This document shows, piece after piece, positions 26,416 to 35,719 of a DNA stretch of 64,000 nucleotides. A model generated the notes under the pieces. The model ran no database searches and had not been told where the DNA came from. It saw only the letters and a program-made list of their open reading frames with translations. The position numbers and the translations under genes are program-made. How positions within the stretch are numbered: position 1 is the stretch's first letter; every line of letters begins with the position of its first letter. Location of the stretch: positions 1-64,000 of the forward strand of contig CAYPIE010000011.1 in the NCBI GenBank assembly GCA_964410665.1, read 5' to 3'. Source of the stretch: CAYPIE01 sp964410665. GTDB taxonomy: Bacteria; Planctomycetota; Planctomycetia; Gemmatales; Gemmataceae.

Positions 26416-27360
26416 ATGACTTTCTCTGGGCTGATCGCGGCGACCTATACGCCACTGAACCAGGACGGCTCGCTGCATGTTGAGGCAATTCCGCCGATCG
26501 TCGAGCATCTGATTGGGCACGGCGTCGCCGGGATGTATGTCCTTGGCAGTACTGGCGAGGGGCTCTCGCTGACGGTCGATGAACGCCACAGAGTGGCCGA
26601 GGCGTTTGTGCGGGCGGCCGCGGGCCGGTTACCGGTGATGGTCCAGGTGGGCAGTGAAAGTCTGGCACAAGCCCGGGAGCTTGCCGCGGATGCGCAGGCG
26701 ATCGGCGCCGATGCGGTCTCGGCGGTGAGTCCGGTGTACTTCAAACCGGATTCGGTGGACTCGTTGGTAGATTCGATGGCGGAGATTGCCGCCGGTGCGC
26801 CTGCCTTGCCGTTCTACTACTATCACATCCCTACGCTGACTGGAGTCGACCTACCCATGCTCGACTTCTTAGCCCGCGGCAGTCAACAGATGCCAACTTT
26901 GCGCGGCATTAAATTCACTTCGACCAACCTTATGGAGTTTCAGGCGTGTATCGAGTTCGACGCGAAACGCTTTACGCTTCTCTGGGGTACGGATGAAATG
27001 CTCCTTGGCGCTCTCACAGCGGGAGCCGGAGCTGCTGTGGGTAGCACTTATAACTTTGCCGCACCGATCTATCAGCGGTTGCTTGAGGCGTGGGCCAAGG
27101 GGAATGTGGATGAGGCACGGCGTTGGCAATCCCGTTCGCAGCAATTGGTCCGCACTTTCGTACCCTATGGACCGCGGGCTGCACAGAAGGCGATCATGGC
27201 AATGATCGGTTTGGATTGTGGACCAAGCCGGTTACCCATCGCGAATCTTAGCCCGATGCGTATTGAGGCATTACGAAGCGAGTTGCAAGCGATTGGTTTC
27301 TTTGCCTGGATTGTCGAAGCCTCTGCTGCGACTCCCGTGGAAGAGAAGGGCAAGAGGTGA
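26416..27360 (+). CDS. nanA: N-acetylneuraminate lyase-like DHDPS-family aldolase
   Basis: The 314-residue protein is a DapA/NanA-type TIM barrel. It has GSTGEG (45-50) for carboxylate binding, the tyrosine cluster FYYYHIP with the catalytic Tyr, and the Schiff-base Lys166 in LRGIKFTS. The YYYHIPxxTG block and the neighbour (a NanM-like mutarotase fused to a symporter) favour N-acetylneuraminate lyase, which splits sialic acid into pyruvate and ManNAc, over dihydrodipicolinate synthase. The ATG at 26416 has AAGGAG upstream; longer in-frame starts add an atypical tail. It is 4 nt before the next gene, so translation is coupled. The symbol rests on context. Confidence 0.78.
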   Translation: MTFSGLIAATYTPLNQDGSLHVEAIPPIVEHLIGHGVAGMYVLGSTGEGLSLTVDERHRVAEAFVRAAAGRLPVMVQVGSESLAQARELAADAQAIGADAVSAVSPVYFKPDSVDSLVDSMAEIAAGAPALPFYYYHIPTLTGVDLPMLDFLARGSQQMPTLRGIKFTSTNLMEFQACIEFDAKRFTLLWGTDEMLLGALTAGAGAAVGSTYNFAAPIYQRLLEAWAKGNVDEARRWQSRSQQLVRTFVPYGPRAAQKAIMAMIGLDCGPSRLPIANLSPMRIEALRSELQAIGFFAWIVEASAATPVEEKGKR

Positions 27361-27364
27361 CCTC

Positions 27365-30007
27365 ATGCGACGCCCCAGAATTTCCATTGAAGTGCTTCGA
27401 GGAATTATCCAAGACAAACTGCATCGTCTGCTGCCACTGATCGCTTTGATTTGCGTCGTCTCGTGCGTCACCGCGGAGGAATCGGCGACACCGCCGAGTG
27501 CACATCGGCTCGACTGGCAGCGCCTTCCGGACTACCCGGACGCGCTGGGAGTCGCCGGCCCGTTTGTGGGTGTGCACGGCGATGCGCTGATCGTCGCCGG
27601 GGGAGCCAATTTTCCCGAACCAGTCTGGGAAACCGAGAAGTCCTGGCACGATCAGATCTACGTCTTGGTCCAAACCGAACGCGGCGATACCTGGCAAGCC
27701 GGCGGCACCCTGCCACGACCGCGTGCCTACGGTGCTGCCGTGTCCACGCCCGACGGCGTCGTTTGCATGGGCGGAAACGACCGTGAACGCACCTTCGACG
27801 AGGTATTTCTGCTGGCATGGGATGCCGAAGCCGGCACTATCCTCCGGCAGGATTACCCGGCATTGCCACAACCATGTGCTTATGGCCAGGCTGCTCTGGT
27901 GGGCGACGTGATCTATCTTGCCGGCGGGCAAAGCGGGAACGATCTCCACTCCGCGATGACTAACTTCTGGGCACTCGACTTGTCCCAGCGAGATAATCCG
28001 GCGGCATTCGTGTGGCAGGAACTCCAAGCGTGGCCAGGCTCGCCACGTGCTCTGAATCTCACCGTCGAGCAACACAATGGTTACGATGACTGCGTCTATG
28101 TGATGAGCGGTCGACGCCAGGATGGTACGGACTTCCAGTTTCTCAACGATGTGTGGGAGTTCACGCCCAAAACCCGTACCTGGCGACGCCGCGCAGATCT
28201 GCCTCGGTGTGTGATGGCCGGAACCGGCATCGGCTATGGGCAGAGTCACATCCTGGTACTTGGTGGAGACGATGGTGCACGGTTCTTTGAGGCGGACGCG
28301 TTACAAGATGAGCATCCTGGCTTTCCGAAGGAAGCACTGGTCTATCACACGATCACCGATACCTGGGTAAATGGCGGCCCGATTCCTCAGAATCAAGTCA
28401 CCACCGTGCCGGTGATGTGGGACGGAGGAATTGTCATTGTGAGCGGCGAAGTGCGTCCGCGGGTTCGCTCCGCCGCGGTTTGGAAGGTACTGCCAAGCAG
28501 CCGACCGCACCCTTTTGGCTGGATGAATTACGCTGTGCTGATTGGCTACTTGTTGGTGATGGTGGGGATCGGTGTCTATTTCACCAACAAGAACAAGAAT
28601 ACAGACGACTATTTTCGCGGTGGCAAACACCTACCCTGGTGGGCGGCTGGCTGTAGTATTTTTGCCACCATGCTCAGTTCGCTCACCTACACCGGCCTCC
28701 CTTCCAAAGCGTTTGCGCAAGATTGGGTTTATGCGATCGGGAATATGATGATTCCCCTCGTAGCCATCGTTGCGGTCTATGTCGCGTTACCATTCTATCG
28801 ACGCCTGGATGTCACCAGCGCCTACGAGTACCTGGAGAAACGGTTCAGCCGGAACGTGCGAAGATTCGGCAGTGCGAGCTTCACCCTTTTTCACATTTTT
28901 CGCATGGCCGTGGTGATGTCCTTAACCGGCCTGGCCCTGGCGGTAGCGACACCCATGACAGCCGCACAAGCGGTGCTGTTGATGGGGGTGCTGAGCATTG
29001 TGTATTGCACCCTGGGAGGTATTGAAGCGGTGGTATGGACCGACACCCTCCAGACAGTGGTCCTTTTTGGTGGAGCGGTGCTGGCTCTGGGAATGTTGCT
29101 GTTCGGGATCGAGTCGAGCGGAAGTAGCTTTACGGATGCCGCTTGGCAGGCGGACAAGTTTCGCCTGGCGAATGTTCACTGGGACGCTACCAGCACGCAA
29201 GTGGCCTTGTGGGTGATCGTGATCGGAGGGTTCGGGCACAACTTTTCCTCGTACACGTCCGATCAAGCGGTGGTGCAGCGTTACATGACGACGCCCAGTC
29301 GGTCCCTTGCCGCGCGGGCTATTTGGACAAACGCGTTCTTGTCCGTGCCGGCCACCTGTCTGTTCTTTGGCATTGGCACGGCCTTGTTTGCGTTTTATCA
29401 GTCCCATCCGGACAAACTCGACCCGACGATTACCACCGACCAGATTTTTCCCATGTTCATCGCGAATGAGATGCCGATCGGCGTCGCCGGGCTGATCGTC
29501 GCGGGCATTTTCGCCGCGGCCCAATCGACGGTGTCTACGAGTATGAACTCCACGTCGACTGCGGTCGTCACCGATTTCCTGAGGCCGCTGAACGCCTGCA
29601 GCTCCGAACGAGGCTACTTGTGGGCGGCCCGGCTGCTGACGGTGGTGATGGGCGTTTTCGGCACGCTCGCGGCGTTGCTCTTCGTGGATCCAGAGATCCG
29701 ATCGCTCTTCGATACCTTTCTAAAGTTAATCGGCTTGTTTATGGGCGTACTGGGTGGGTTATTTGTGCTCGGAGTACTGACGCGGCATGCGAACGCAACC
29801 GGGGCTCTGTTTGGTGCGTGCTTCGGAGCCGCGGCAATGTTCTGCCTGTGGCGTTTCACCGCGGTCAACGGCTTCCTCTACACTCCCTTTGGCATCACCA
29901 TGTGCGTTGTCAGCGGCTATATCGTAAGCGTGGTGACCGGCGGTCAAGACCGTGACCTCACCGGCCTCACCCTGCGTCCAAGAGGAAAGCCAAGGGGCAA
30001 GGGCTGA
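27365..30007 (+). CDS. Fusion of a NanM-like kelch mutarotase and a sodium:solute symporter
   Basis: The 880-residue protein has an N-terminal membrane/signal segment (about 16-37), then a six-bladed kelch propeller (about 45-375). The blades carry repeated GG motifs such as LIVAGGANF, VVCMGGNDRER, IYLAGGQSG and ILVLGGDDG. This resembles N-acetylneuraminate epimerase/mutarotase. From residue about 390 the protein is an SSS-family symporter with roughly 13 helices, including DYFRGGKHLPWWAAGCSIFATMLSSLTYTG. The propeller would face outside and convert alpha- to beta-sialic acid at the mouth of the transporter. It starts 4 nt after the lyase gene. No kinase or epimerase genes for ManNAc are in view. 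Confidence 0.88.
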   Translation: MRRPRISIEVLRGIIQDKLHRLLPLIALICVVSCVTAEESATPPSAHRLDWQRLPDYPDALGVAGPFVGVHGDALIVAGGANFPEPVWETEKSWHDQIYVLVQTERGDTWQAGGTLPRPRAYGAAVSTPDGVVCMGGNDRERTFDEVFLLAWDAEAGTILRQDYPALPQPCAYGQAALVGDVIYLAGGQSGNDLHSAMTNFWALDLSQRDNPAAFVWQELQAWPGSPRALNLTVEQHNGYDDCVYVMSGRRQDGTDFQFLNDVWEFTPKTRTWRRRADLPRCVMAGTGIGYGQSHILVLGGDDGARFFEADALQDEHPGFPKEALVYHTITDTWVNGGPIPQNQVTTVPVMWDGGIVIVSGEVRPRVRSAAVWKVLPSSRPHPFGWMNYAVLIGYLLVMVGIGVYFTNKNKNTDDYFRGGKHLPWWAAGCSIFATMLSSLTYTGLPSKAFAQDWVYAIGNMMIPLVAIVAVYVALPFYRRLDVTSAYEYLEKRFSRNVRRFGSASFTLFHIFRMAVVMSLTGLALAVATPMTAAQAVLLMGVLSIVYCTLGGIEAVVWTDTLQTVVLFGGAVLALGMLLFGIESSGSSFTDAAWQADKFRLANVHWDATSTQVALWVIVIGGFGHNFSSYTSDQAVVQRYMTTPSRSLAARAIWTNAFLSVPATCLFFGIGTALFAFYQSHPDKLDPTITTDQIFPMFIANEMPIGVAGLIVAGIFAAAQSTVSTSMNSTSTAVVTDFLRPLNACSSERGYLWAARLLTVVMGVFGTLAALLFVDPEIRSLFDTFLKLIGLFMGVLGGLFVLGVLTRHANATGALFGACFGAAAMFCLWRFTAVNGFLYTPFGITMCVVSGYIVSVVTGGQDRDLTGLTLRPRGKPRGKG

Positions 30008-30075
30008 GCATTTTGCTTTCGGCAAGGCGGATTGGTGTCGGTCCCGAGGTCCCCAGCCGGTCGGCAATTGGCTGG

Positions 30076-30101
30076 CACGCCCTGAGTCTTCGAAGGGCGT
30101 G
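30076..30101. repeat. REP-like hairpin, copy 1
   Basis: Arms CACGCCCT and AGGGCGTG flank GAGTCTTCGA. Nearly the same element recurs at 43088 and, as a variant, at 46053, always in intergenic DNA. It follows the symporter gene by 70 bp and could act as a 3' stabiliser or weak terminator. Confidence 0.6.
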
Positions 30102-30306
30102 GTCCGTCGCGCTATATCGGATTGCATCCCGCGGGAAGCCAGCCCACTCGAACCATCGCGCCAAGAAGACTGAGTGACGATGGCTGCCAACGACCTCAGA
30201 AACCGTTTGTCTTGCGGAGCAGCTCCGATGGGGCATCTGGCAAAAAGTGGCACTTTGCCCTGGGCAGATGTCATACAGCGCGCTGCCTGCTGCGTCGAAT
30301 GACCTG

Positions 30307-30840
30307 ATGGACGACACCGATGTTCGCAACTTCCTGATCGCGTCACACTCGGCCAGTTTTGCCTGGGCGATGGTTTGCTGTCGGGATCGTGAGTTGGCGG
30401 AGGAGGTGTTACAGTCGGTCTATGTCAAGGTGCTTGACGGTCACGCACGCCATGATGGCCGCTCATCGTTTCGAACTTGGCTATTTGCGGTGATCCGAAA
30501 CGCCGCACGCGATCGGCGACGGCGGCGTTGGTGGTCCGCGGTCCTTCGACTGGAGTTCCAGGCCCTAGCGGAGTTGCCCGCCGCGACCGATGTCGCTCGT
30601 CGTGCAGGTGCGGATCCTGACGAACTGTCTATGATCCGTGCTGCGTTACGGGAATTGCCACCGCGGCAACGGCAAATTGCTCACCTGGTCTTCTACGAGG
30701 ATCTCACGGTTGCCGATGCAGCCAAGGTGATGGGGGTAAGCGTCGGTACGGCTCGACAACACTACGCCCGGGCGAAGGAAACCCTGCGCGTTTTGCTGCA
30801 GCCTTTGCGGAATTCAACCCATGAGCCAGTCCAACGATGA
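30307..30840 (+). CDS. ECF-type RNA polymerase sigma factor
   Basis: The 177-residue protein has sigma region 2 (RDRELAEEVLQSVYVKVLDG, then FRTWLFAVIRNAARDRRRRR) and region 4 (LRELPPRQRQIAHLVFYEDLTVADAAKVMGVS). There is no region 1 or 3, as in ECF factors. It starts a tight gene set: the next gene overlaps it by 20 nt and encodes a small membrane protein, followed by the UGA-interrupted thioredoxin-fold gene. That layout suggests sigma factor, membrane anti-sigma partner, and a target or effector. The promoter motif recognised cannot be read from one locus. Confidence 0.88.
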   Translation: MDDTDVRNFLIASHSASFAWAMVCCRDRELAEEVLQSVYVKVLDGHARHDGRSSFRTWLFAVIRNAARDRRRRRWWSAVLRLEFQALAELPAATDVARRAGADPDELSMIRAALRELPPRQRQIAHLVFYEDLTVADAAKVMGVSVGTARQHYARAKETLRVLLQPLRNSTHEPVQR

Positions 30841-31273
30841 AGCGCGGCTTCGACAACTGATCCAGCGGCTGAAGGACGCCGATGGTGCAGGTGTGCCGGA
30901 CTTTGACGCGGTGCTCCAGCGGCCAAACCAGCAGCGACGACCGACGCCTGCTCTTGGCTGGGCGGTGGTGGGTTGTACGGTCGCACTGTTGCTTGCTGCG
31001 TTGTTGTGGATGGGCCAGCGAACAAGTGACTCAACAGCTGAGGACGAGTCCCCACGCGCAGAAATGGTTCAGCCGAAACAATCGGTCGGCACCTCCAAGG
31101 ATCCAATCCCCCAGCCCTTGGTTGCGAGCATCGATTTTGACTTCTTGCATCAATTGGTCGAGGAGCATTGTGCTACGAGCTTGGTGGGCGATGGTAGGCA
31201 TGTCCCCTTGTGGACCAGTCGCACGGAGTCACTGCTGGTCTGGAAACTCGATGGTTATCGAACCTTGGAGTAA
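30821..31273 (+). CDS. Single-pass membrane protein, candidate anti-sigma partner
   Basis: The 150-residue protein has a polar helical N-terminus (about 1-43), one transmembrane segment (ALGWAVVGCTVALLLAALLW) and a short extracytoplasmic tail. Position, 20-nt overlap with the sigma gene and topology match membrane anti-sigma factors. However, it lacks the zinc-binding HxxxCxxC motif of ZAS domains, so the role is inferred from context only. Confidence 0.55.
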   Translation: MSQSNDEARLRQLIQRLKDADGAGVPDFDAVLQRPNQQRRPTPALGWAVVGCTVALLLAALLWMGQRTSDSTAEDESPRAEMVQPKQSVGTSKDPIPQPLVASIDFDFLHQLVEEHCATSLVGDGRHVPLWTSRTESLLVWKLDGYRTLE

Positions 31274-31276
31274 ATC

Positions 31277-33649
31277 ATGGGTATTCAGTATATATGTTTA
31301 TGCTTAGGGCTCATGGCTGGTTGCGGCCAGGTTGCGGTTGGCCAATCTCATGGCGGCCAGCCGCTGCAGGACCTGCTGATTTCACCTGAGCGTCTGATCC
31401 GCCACCAGAAAGAAATTGGCTTGCGCGACGAACAGGTGCAGCAGATCCGTACCCGACTCGAGAAGGCCGCCGAGCAACTCCATGAAGTCCAGCAGAAAGC
31501 CAACTTCGCAACCGGACGCCTCGCCGAGTTGCTTTCGGCCGATCCCATCGACGAAGCGGCTGCCTTGAAACAGCTCGACCAAGTCCTGGCCATCGAAAAG
31601 GACCAGAAACGTCTGCACCTTCGAATCATGATCCAGATTCGCAATCAATTGACCACCGAACAACGCCAGCGCGCGGCCACCCTCAAGCCATCCGCCAAAG
31701 CCAGAGACACCCTGCAGCAGCGTTTGAAAGCCAAACTTGTTCAGATCGAAAAAGCCGTGCAATCGCAGGCGGCCGAGGGCCAACCACCCTTTGAAGCCAT
31801 TGGCTTGATGCAGAAGTTTCCAGAACTGATGCAAAACGGTCATATGCAGGAAGCCGAGGCGTTGCTCGATCGTGCGATGACGATGCTGGGTCTGGAACAG
31901 ACCGATGAGGGGTCCAAGGCGCGTCGCGCAGGGCCGCTACCCAAACCGCTTGCCGAGAAGATTACCAAGCTCGAACACCATATCAAGCAAATGCAGCAAA
32001 AGGGTGAGGATATTTCATCACTACATAATCAGATGAGAAAAATTGCTCATCTGATTCAGCAAGACGAGATCGACGAGGCCGAGAAACGGATCGATCAGGC
32101 AATCAAGGAATCAAAGCTGCAGGAACCACCCGATGGCGAACCCAAGCCTCGTCCGATCAGTGATCCACCCGCCTTGTCAAAACGGCTCTCACCCGAGGCC
32201 GTACGGGCCGAAGTTGCCGCACTCAAGCAGGAGGAAGTTGCCTGGCGTAAGATCGAGTGGAAGACCTGCTTGCTCGATGGTCTCAAGGCGTCACGGGAGC
32301 AACACAAGCCGCTCATGCTGTGGATTTTCATCGACCGGCCGATCGATGATGAGCGTTGCTGAGTATTCGCCGGTGCCACCCGTGAGGTGGTTTTCTCGAA
32401 CCCCGAAGTGGTTCGCCGCGTCAACGAAGAATTCATTCCGGTGGCCTTAAAAGCCGGGCTGGTCAACAACCCGCCGCGGGGGATCGAAGGGGAACTGTAC
32501 ACCGAGATTGCTCGTTCGAAGCCTGCCCCCCAGGGCATTTGCACGGCGAACTCTGCCGGGAAAGTGCTTGCCTGGGTGCTGTCATTCGATGATGAAAAGA
32601 GCATTCTCAAGTTCCTCGACCATGTGGTGGAGCGCTACCGGCAGTCTCCCGATGCGGAACAGTCGGTGAGCGCGGAACAGTTTCTGAAGTATCCCAGTCT
32701 CAAACTCAAAGAGGTTCCAGACACCGGAAAACGACTCGTGATCCCGGCCCAACACCCCCACGGCGATCGTTGTCCGGCTCGACCGGCCCTCGAACGTGGA
32801 ACGCTGGTCGGCCGCATCATCGGTCGGGCTTTGGACAAGCAGGGCAAGCCATCGACCGAGACAACGAAGCAAGAGCAGTACATGGAAGCCCGGGTAGAAA
32901 TCTCGGTTGATGCACAACAGAGACTCGCCAAGGCCCGCGAACAAGCGGCCGGTAAGCGTTTTCACATTCCCAATGCGTTTGCGCGAAGTCTAGTCCGCCA
33001 CGCCTTCCTTGGACAGTTGGACGTGGACCCGTTGGGCGTTGTCCCCGGGAGTCAAAACGATCGTGCCAAGTGGGAGTTTTGGGGATATCCGGTCGCATCC
33101 AACCGCCAAGACATCCTGCGTATTCGCATCGAGGGGCATTCCGATGTGGCAGGAAGCCAAGACACCCGATTGACGCGAACTCAGGATGGACGTGTCTGGG
33201 ACCACCGTGTCACCCTGACTTGGCAAGGCTACGTGGACCTGAACGGCAACCGCATCCTTCAGCTGATGATGTTTGCCAGGGGCGATGAACAACTACACTG
33301 GGGGAACCATCGCTTCGATGGGCTCGGTGGCTCGGCGGTGGAACACCTGATGGCCGGCCGAAACATCGACCTTCACTGCGGCGTCCGCTATGGACTGATC
33401 GCCAAGCCTTGTGCGGCTGAGGAGGTGGTCGATGGTGCGGTGGCCAACCCGGATCCACAGGCCGCTCCACCTAGAACTCTGCGCGTGAAGATGCAGAAGT
33501 TGCAGGCGGGAATCAAGCGTCTGCAACAGTCCGGCGGTAACCCATCAGCGGTTGCTCGTGCAATGAAAAACTTTGGATCGTTGATGCAACAACGCAAGTT
33601 CAAGGAGGCAGAAGCCTTGCTCGATCAGGCGCTTGAGTTGGTCAAATGA
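31277..33649 (+). CDS. Candidate selenoprotein: coiled-coil/thioredoxin-fold protein with an in-frame UGA (Cys361-Sec362)
   Basis: One frame runs 790 codons with a single internal TGA at 32360-32362. The N-part has a signal or lipobox-like start (LGLMAGC), then long helices and helical repeats at about 172-207 and 224-280. A thioredoxin-like segment follows (HKPLMLWIFIDRPIDDERC, UGA, then VFAGATREVVFSNPEVVRRV and EEFIPVALKA), as expected for a reactive Cys-Sec pair at the start of helix 1. The C-part has a beta-rich region and a further helical repeat (about 733-790) related to the N-terminal ones (MQ...F..AEALLD.A). The reading frame and domain logic continue through the UGA, and a SECIS-like stem follows. 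If UGA is not decoded, the alternatives are a nonsense pseudogene or two proteins. It is third behind an ECF sigma factor. Confidence 0.72.
32363..32392 (+). promoter_or_regulatory. Candidate bacterial SECIS element
   Basis: Just downstream of the UGA, GCCACC (32375-32380) pairs with GGTGGT (32386-32391) around loop CGTGA. The loop starts 19 nt after the UGA and has G as its second base. Known bacterial SECIS rules ask for a short stem, a 16-37 nt distance and a G in the first two loop bases; all are met. The stem also encodes protein, as it must in bacteria. Confidence 0.6.
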
Positions 33650-33671
33650 CGCAGCGGATCCTTCGGCTATC

Positions 33672-33698
33672 GGCTGGCTTCTCGAATAGGAGCCAGCC
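33672..33698. terminator. Hairpin between convergent genes
   Basis: Arms GGCTGGCT and AGCCAGCC enclose 11 nt. CTTTT follows at a short distance on the plus strand. It fills the 63-bp gap between two converging genes and probably terminates the sigma/selenoprotein transcript. Confidence 0.6.
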
Positions 33699-33712
33699 TG
33701 CCACCTTTTCGA

Positions 33713-34600
33713 TCACTTGGAATACCGTCGCTCGAGATGCTGCAATGTGTCCGCGACGAGCTTCCGGGTACCCACCACGATCAAGTTCTCAAAGCGATAG
33801 TCCCCCGGGCGAATTCCTTGTTCCCGTCGGATGCGGTAAACGGCGTTCCATTTGACCACCTGCTCGTGGTGAAATCGAAATCGTCCATAGCCGGCCCCCT
33901 GCTGCGGCAAGTGCGGCGAATAAATGCCCATGGCATACCGGCCATCCTCGGTCGAGAATACAATCGGCCGTTCTTGCTCACCAGGGCCGTCCGATAGGGG
34001 TTGCAACCCCTTGGCAGCGTCCAAAGCCCAGAATCTGCTGAACTCGGCGGGCATGTACCCGGTGACCATCTCAAACTGGGCGTAGGTGTGGTTCTCCCCT
34101 TTGGGGACGGTAAATACCACCTCATAGTGGATCACATGGGGCATATCTCGGTAGCCAATGGTCACACGCTTCCAGAGCCGGTGACCGGAGCGTACTGTCC
34201 GGTTCTTGGCGGGGTGGCCGAATGACTTCTCGCCCGGCTTTAACCAGAAGGCCATCTGTGTGCTGGTCTCGAGGCAGTTCTTGCTGACGACTTTCAACCT
34301 GAGCAGCGTGCTGCTGCTAGATCCTCCAGCACCATCAGCGCGGGAACCGGCCTCGGTGGGATTGAAGGTCTCGGGGGTGAACCGCGTGCCGCAATCGAAG
34401 TTGGCAGCGGACTGGAGTTGCCGGCCATGGTCGAAGCTGTCGATGAATGCTTGGCCGTTCCAGGTGAGCGAGTCGATCGCACCCGCCAGCCGACTGGTCG
34501 TGCGGATCACGATTTCCGAGCCTCCCGCCGCAGCCCGGATCATCGCATCTCCTGGGCCGGTGGCTACGAACATTGCAGCGATGGGAAAAATCGGGAGCAT
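33713..34600 (-). CDS. Secreted protein of unknown function, 295 residues
   Basis: A short Sec signal (LPIFPIAAMFVATG) precedes a beta-rich domain. Motifs such as SLTWNGQAFIDSFDHGRQLQ, FSRFWALDAAKG and STEDGRYAMGIYSP suggest a galactose-mutarotase-like or lectin-like beta-sandwich, similar to glycan-active proteins without clear catalytic residues. It is divergent from a VOC gene, with only 56 bp between the starts. I have no firm family assignment. Confidence 0.7.
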   Translation of the reverse strand: MLPIFPIAAMFVATGPGDAMIRAAAGGSEIVIRTTSRLAGAIDSLTWNGQAFIDSFDHGRQLQSAANFDCGTRFTPETFNPTEAGSRADGAGGSSSSTLLRLKVVSKNCLETSTQMAFWLKPGEKSFGHPAKNRTVRSGHRLWKRVTIGYRDMPHVIHYEVVFTVPKGENHTYAQFEMVTGYMPAEFSRFWALDAAKGLQPLSDGPGEQERPIVFSTEDGRYAMGIYSPHLPQQGAGYGRFRFHHEQVVKWNAVYRIRREQGIRPGDYRFENLIVVGTRKLVADTLQHLERRYSK

Positions 34601-34656
34601 ACATTCTCTCGAGCTTGATCGGGAATGGTAGGCAACTGGTCATTGAGGAGAGGGGC

Positions 34657-35037
34657 ATGGCAGCACCCAGCGCACAGGACATCAAGGTCTTCGTTCCGAG
34701 TAGAGACTTCGACCACTCGCTACAGTTCTATCAAGTGTTGGGCTGGCTCTGCAATTGGCGCGAGGTGGGACTCGCTGAGATCGAACTGGCTGGAGTCCGT
34801 CTCTACCTGCAACAGTTCTATGTCAGGGAGTGGGCGGAGAATTTCATGATCTATGTCAAGGTGCCGGATGCAGCCGCTTGGTATCACCATGTCGCGGCCA
34901 TCCTCCGAACGGGAGATTTTCCGGAGGCCCGGGTGAATCCACCTAAAGCTGAGTCGTATGGTGCCCTGGTGACCTATGTATGGGATCCTTGTGGGGTGTT
35001 ACTGCACTTTGCCCAGCCGATCGATCCCGGATCATAA
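34657..35037 (+). CDS. VOC family protein
   Basis: The 126-residue cytoplasmic protein has the VOC layout: DIKVFVPSRDFDHSLQFYQVLGW, GVRLYLQQFYV, and a second module ending in YVWDPCGVLLHFAQP, which holds a candidate metal-ligand position. GAGGAGAGGGG precedes the chosen ATG at 34657. Divergent from the secreted protein gene, so a bidirectional promoter lies in 34601-34656. Substrate unknown. Confidence 0.85.
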   Translation: MAAPSAQDIKVFVPSRDFDHSLQFYQVLGWLCNWREVGLAEIELAGVRLYLQQFYVREWAENFMIYVKVPDAAAWYHHVAAILRTGDFPEARVNPPKAESYGALVTYVWDPCGVLLHFAQPIDPGS

Positions 35038-35219
35038 GAGCGTTTCGCTTTAACTCGCTAACAAACTTCCGTTCCAACCCAACGAGCAGTCACAAATACT
35101 CAGGGCATTGTCGTCAAGCGGGCGCTACATTGTTGCCGGACCCCTCGAGCCAATCGCAGCGACATGTACGGCTTTTCGGCCCGCAAGCATGTGTGTGGAG
35201 CGTTGAGAATCGGTTCTTC

Positions 35220-35593
35220 CTTTCGAGCGGTGGGTGGGAACCCAAAGGTGTCCGGCACGATGATTGCCGGTGGGTCTTCTCCCCGCATCGGAGCGGCCTC
35301 GCAGGGTGGCCGGCAGGCTGGCCGGCTGGGTGGCCCGCTCGGAGTCGGCGACGGGCGTGGGAAACGCCCAGGCATTCGCCACCCTTGGATGTTTCCCCTG
35401 CACCGGCGAACGTAGGCCAGGCTCCCCCCGGACTCCGCGCGTGGGCGACGCGAGGCATGCTCCGCAACCCGTGCATTGCCATGCCCCCCACGCACGGGGC
35501 GATTCCCACGCCCGTCGCCGACTCCGAGCGGGCCACCCAGCCCAGCGCAACGATGGTGCCGAACACCATTGGGCTCCCACCCGCCGCTCGGAA
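35220..35593. repeat. Large imperfect inverted-repeat element with a perfect 38-bp core
   Basis: Two arms, 35220-35363 and 35503-35593, are inverted copies of each other. The inner 38 bp (35326-35363 versus 35503-35540) are identical; the outer parts (35220-35268 versus about 35546-35593) match at about 85%, and the left arm carries about 45 bp extra. The centre (35364-35502) is GC-rich. No transposase frame is present. It could be a non-autonomous mobile element or a structured transcript. It occupies most of a 680-bp intergenic gap. Confidence 0.75.
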
Positions 35594-35625
35594 GAGGAAT
35601 GCCAGCCCGGACGATGATAAGATAA

Positions 35626-35646
35626 CCAAATATGTTTAATATTTGG
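35626..35646. terminator. AT-rich hairpin flanking the inverted-repeat element
   Basis: Perfect 8-bp arms CCAAATAT and ATATTTGG enclose GTTTA in otherwise GC-rich DNA. It could be a 3' end signal for either strand or a boundary of the neighbouring repeat element. Confidence 0.35.
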
Positions 35647-35719
35647 ATTAGATTGTAGCGCAACGCTCCATGACTCTATAGGTTCCGCTAAGCAATGAGA
35701 TGCGTTGCTCCGTTCGTCT

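Noticed and set aside
35100..35663. A 187-codon minus-strand frame across the inverted repeat
   Set aside because: Its coding look comes from the repeat arms, which keep frames open on both strands; it has no domain or ribosome site.
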